Assembly: GCA_964516765.1 (NCBI GenBank)
Contig: CAZEWZ010000025.1
Span: 1-26,146 of the forward strand
DNA: 26,146 nt
DNA from: CAZEWZ01 sp964516765
GTDB taxonomy: Bacteria; Bacteroidota; Bacteroidia; Flavobacteriales; UBA7430
Direction: 5' to 3'
Shown: piece after piece, positions 25,011 through 26,146 of the stretch
Layout of the letters: each line of letters begins with the position of its first letter
Numbering within the stretch: position 1 is the stretch's first letter
Notes under the pieces: model-generated
What the model was told of the DNA's origin: nothing
The model's input: only the letters and a program-made list of their open reading frames with translations
Database searches by the model: none
Made by a program: the position numbers and the translations under genes

Positions 25011-25120
25011 TAAACTTATTCAAATCCATCCAAAATCGATTCTAATGATAATTAATAATCACAGCCCTATAGGTCAAGCTATTTTTAAATATAGCTGGAC
25101 CTTTTTATTTTTTATATTTG
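25011..25120 (+). repeat. Intergenic repeat element, copy E10
   Basis: The head TAAACTTATTCAAATCCATCC is well kept, the core is diverged (AAAATCGATTCTAATG). The terminator stem AGGTC-AGCTAT / ATAGCT-GACCT carries a compensatory T-A to C-G change relative to the consensus. A TATATTTG -7 box at 25113-25120 precedes the next gene. ATTCAAAT and ATTTGAAT form matched ends. Confidence 0.87.
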
Positions 25121-25139
25121 AATATTGAAATCCATTAAT

Positions 25140-26084
25140 GTGAAAAAGATACTTTACCCAATTTTACTGATTACACCTCTTTTATTTTACACTGCTTGTG
25201 ATAAGAATACAAACCATGATGATTGTAATTTAATTTATAGTTCTTTTGAAATGGATTCTACTAAGTTAAATAGGAAAGTACTTGTTATTGGGCTTGATGG
25301 GGTTAGAAGTGATGCTATGCAGCAAAATAGTAGTCCATTTTTACATTCTCTTTCTGTAACTGATGATGTGTACTTTACAGCATCTCATGAAGTTGAACTA
25401 ATTACCTACAGTGGGCCAAATTGGTCGAGTATTTTAACGGGAGTTCATTACGACAAGCATCAGGTTGACGATAATAGTTTTGGAAATTCAAATTATTCAG
25501 AGTATTCTACTTTTTTTGAATACATAGAAGCAGTAGATACTAGTATAAATACAGCTTCTATTGTTAATTGGACTCCTATTAATACTCATATATTATCTAC
25601 TGTAATTGATTTTTCTCCACAAACATCTATGACTGATATAGAAGTTTTTGAACAGGCGCAAAGTATTCTCCTTAATGCGGATCCTTTAGATGCTGATATT
25701 TTATTTATTCATTTTGATGAGCTTGATGCTGCCGGCCATTCTTATGGATTCAGTATTGATACACCTGAATATGTTGAAACATTAAATATTCTAGATGGCT
25801 ATGTTGAAAGTATATTTAATACATTGGAAGCTAAGCGACTTAGTGGAGAAGATTGGCTTTTTTTGGTAGTTTCTGATCATGGGGGAGACGGAACTAGTCA
25901 TGGTGATGCAAGTAATACATATATAAATAAAACTGTGTTTTTTGCTCAACACCCAAGCATAGGTTTTAAACATCAACATTACAGTAATCAAACAGATCTA
26001 GCTCCTACTATATTAGATTTTCTTGGAATTTCAAGTCCTATATTTAATTGTAAAACAGATGGTATTTCAATACTTAAGCAATAA
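25140..26084 (+). CDS. Lipoprotein of the type I phosphodiesterase / alkaline phosphatase superfamily
   Basis: 314 residues from GTG at 25140. An upstream in-frame TTG at 25125 is only four bases past the -7 box, so it is unlikely to be in the transcript. A lipoprotein signal ends FYTAC. Metal-site motifs of the alkaline phosphatase superfamily are in order: VLVIGLDGVRSD (Asp53), the nucleophile region TYSGPNWSSILTG, FIHFDELDAAGHSYG, and VVSDHGGDGTSHG, ending in TDLAPTILDFLGI. This set matches nucleotide pyrophosphatase/phosphodiesterase-like enzymes that hydrolyse phosphodiesters outside the cytoplasm; the substrate is unknown. It would be anchored in the periplasm or at the surface, possibly scavenging phosphate. 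Confidence 0.87.
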   Translation: MKKILYPILLITPLLFYTACDKNTNHDDCNLIYSSFEMDSTKLNRKVLVIGLDGVRSDAMQQNSSPFLHSLSVTDDVYFTASHEVELITYSGPNWSSILTGVHYDKHQVDDNSFGNSNYSEYSTFFEYIEAVDTSINTASIVNWTPINTHILSTVIDFSPQTSMTDIEVFEQAQSILLNADPLDADILFIHFDELDAAGHSYGFSIDTPEYVETLNILDGYVESIFNTLEAKRLSGEDWLFLVVSDHGGDGTSHGDASNTYINKTVFFAQHPSIGFKHQHYSNQTDLAPTILDFLGISSPIFNCKTDGISILKQ

Positions 26085-26122
26085 ATAAATTGTTTTGCTA
26101 ATTGGTATTAATCTAGAACTTC

Positions 26123-26146
26123 AAACTTTTTCAACTTTGTACAAAA
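26123..26146 (+). repeat. Start of a further repeat element at the window edge
   Basis: AAACTTTTTCAACTTTGTAC followed by AAAA matches the head of the family (about two thirds of positions) at the expected place after a gene. It is cut by the window end. Confidence 0.4.

Noticed and set aside
2871..25120. True integron attC sites
   Set aside because: No RYYYAAC/GTTRRRY end pair was found, the element is not one imperfect palindrome, and no integrase is in the window. Only the layout is similar.
2871..25120. CRISPR array
   Set aside because: Repeats are about 100 bp, diverged, and separated by whole genes rather than short spacers.
2871..25120. TTCAAAT/ATTTGAA ends as transposon terminal inverted repeats
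   Set aside because: The right-hand motif is the TAnnTTTG promoter box and is absent where no + strand gene follows. No target-site duplication was seen.

Overview
The window looks like a chromosome segment from a marine Bacteroidota, most likely class Flavobacteriia. The DNA is AT-rich. Promoter -7 boxes follow the Bacteroidota TAnnTTTG consensus, and leaders are A-rich without clear Shine-Dalgarno sites. Most proteins carry a signal peptide, and many end in a C-terminal sorting domain of the type IX secretion system (T9SS). One 100-N run (14862-14961) marks a scaffold join inside a repetitive gene, so this is probably a draft or metagenome-derived assembly.

Layout. 1-783 (-) is a cysteine-rich secreted protein whose C-terminus is cut by the window edge. 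784-1143 is a gene-poor spacer. 1144-5807 holds three secreted proteins: an unrecognised T9SS type A cargo, a CotH-kinase-like protein, and a small protein with a carbohydrate-binding-like fold. 5950-6887 is a DUF2975 membrane protein overlapping an XRE-type regulator. 6995-11157 has an acidic repeat protein and a cupredoxin/FAS1 protein. 11460-16476 is a two-gene operon: a duplicated putative glycan-binding protein and a GH16 beta-glucanase carrying 642-bp tandem repeats. 16477-17045 is a graveyard of gene relics. 17046-17972 (-) is a polysaccharide deacetylase. 18195-20415 has a Kazal/Notch-like repeat protein and a T9SS cargo. 20695-22249 is a divergent HxlR regulator / SDR oxidoreductase pair. 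22366-24516 (-) is a YHYH-domain T9SS cargo. 24734-26084 holds a tiny Kazal-type lipoprotein and a type I phosphodiesterase-like lipoprotein.

The most striking feature is a roughly 100-bp intergenic repeat present in nine near-complete copies plus partial ones. It consists of a conserved head containing GCGGTTCGAAC, often a short hairpin, then a terminator-like hairpin (AGGTCAAGTTA ... TAACTTGACCT plus a T-run). In front of + strand genes a TAnnTTTG promoter box follows. All copies face the same way, even where the flanking genes are on the minus strand. Several copies show compensatory changes in the terminator stem. Stop codons, a pseudogene and sorting-domain relics abut the element. This gives the locus a cassette-like look, in which secreted-protein genes sit as exchangeable units between same-direction punctuation elements. 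No integrase is visible, so that reading is inference.

In function, most of the locus encodes the cell-surface and secreted inventory of a glycan-degrading marine bacterium: GH16 glucanase, deacetylase, glycan-binding modules and adhesin-like FAS1. The other genes are small regulators and one redox operon.
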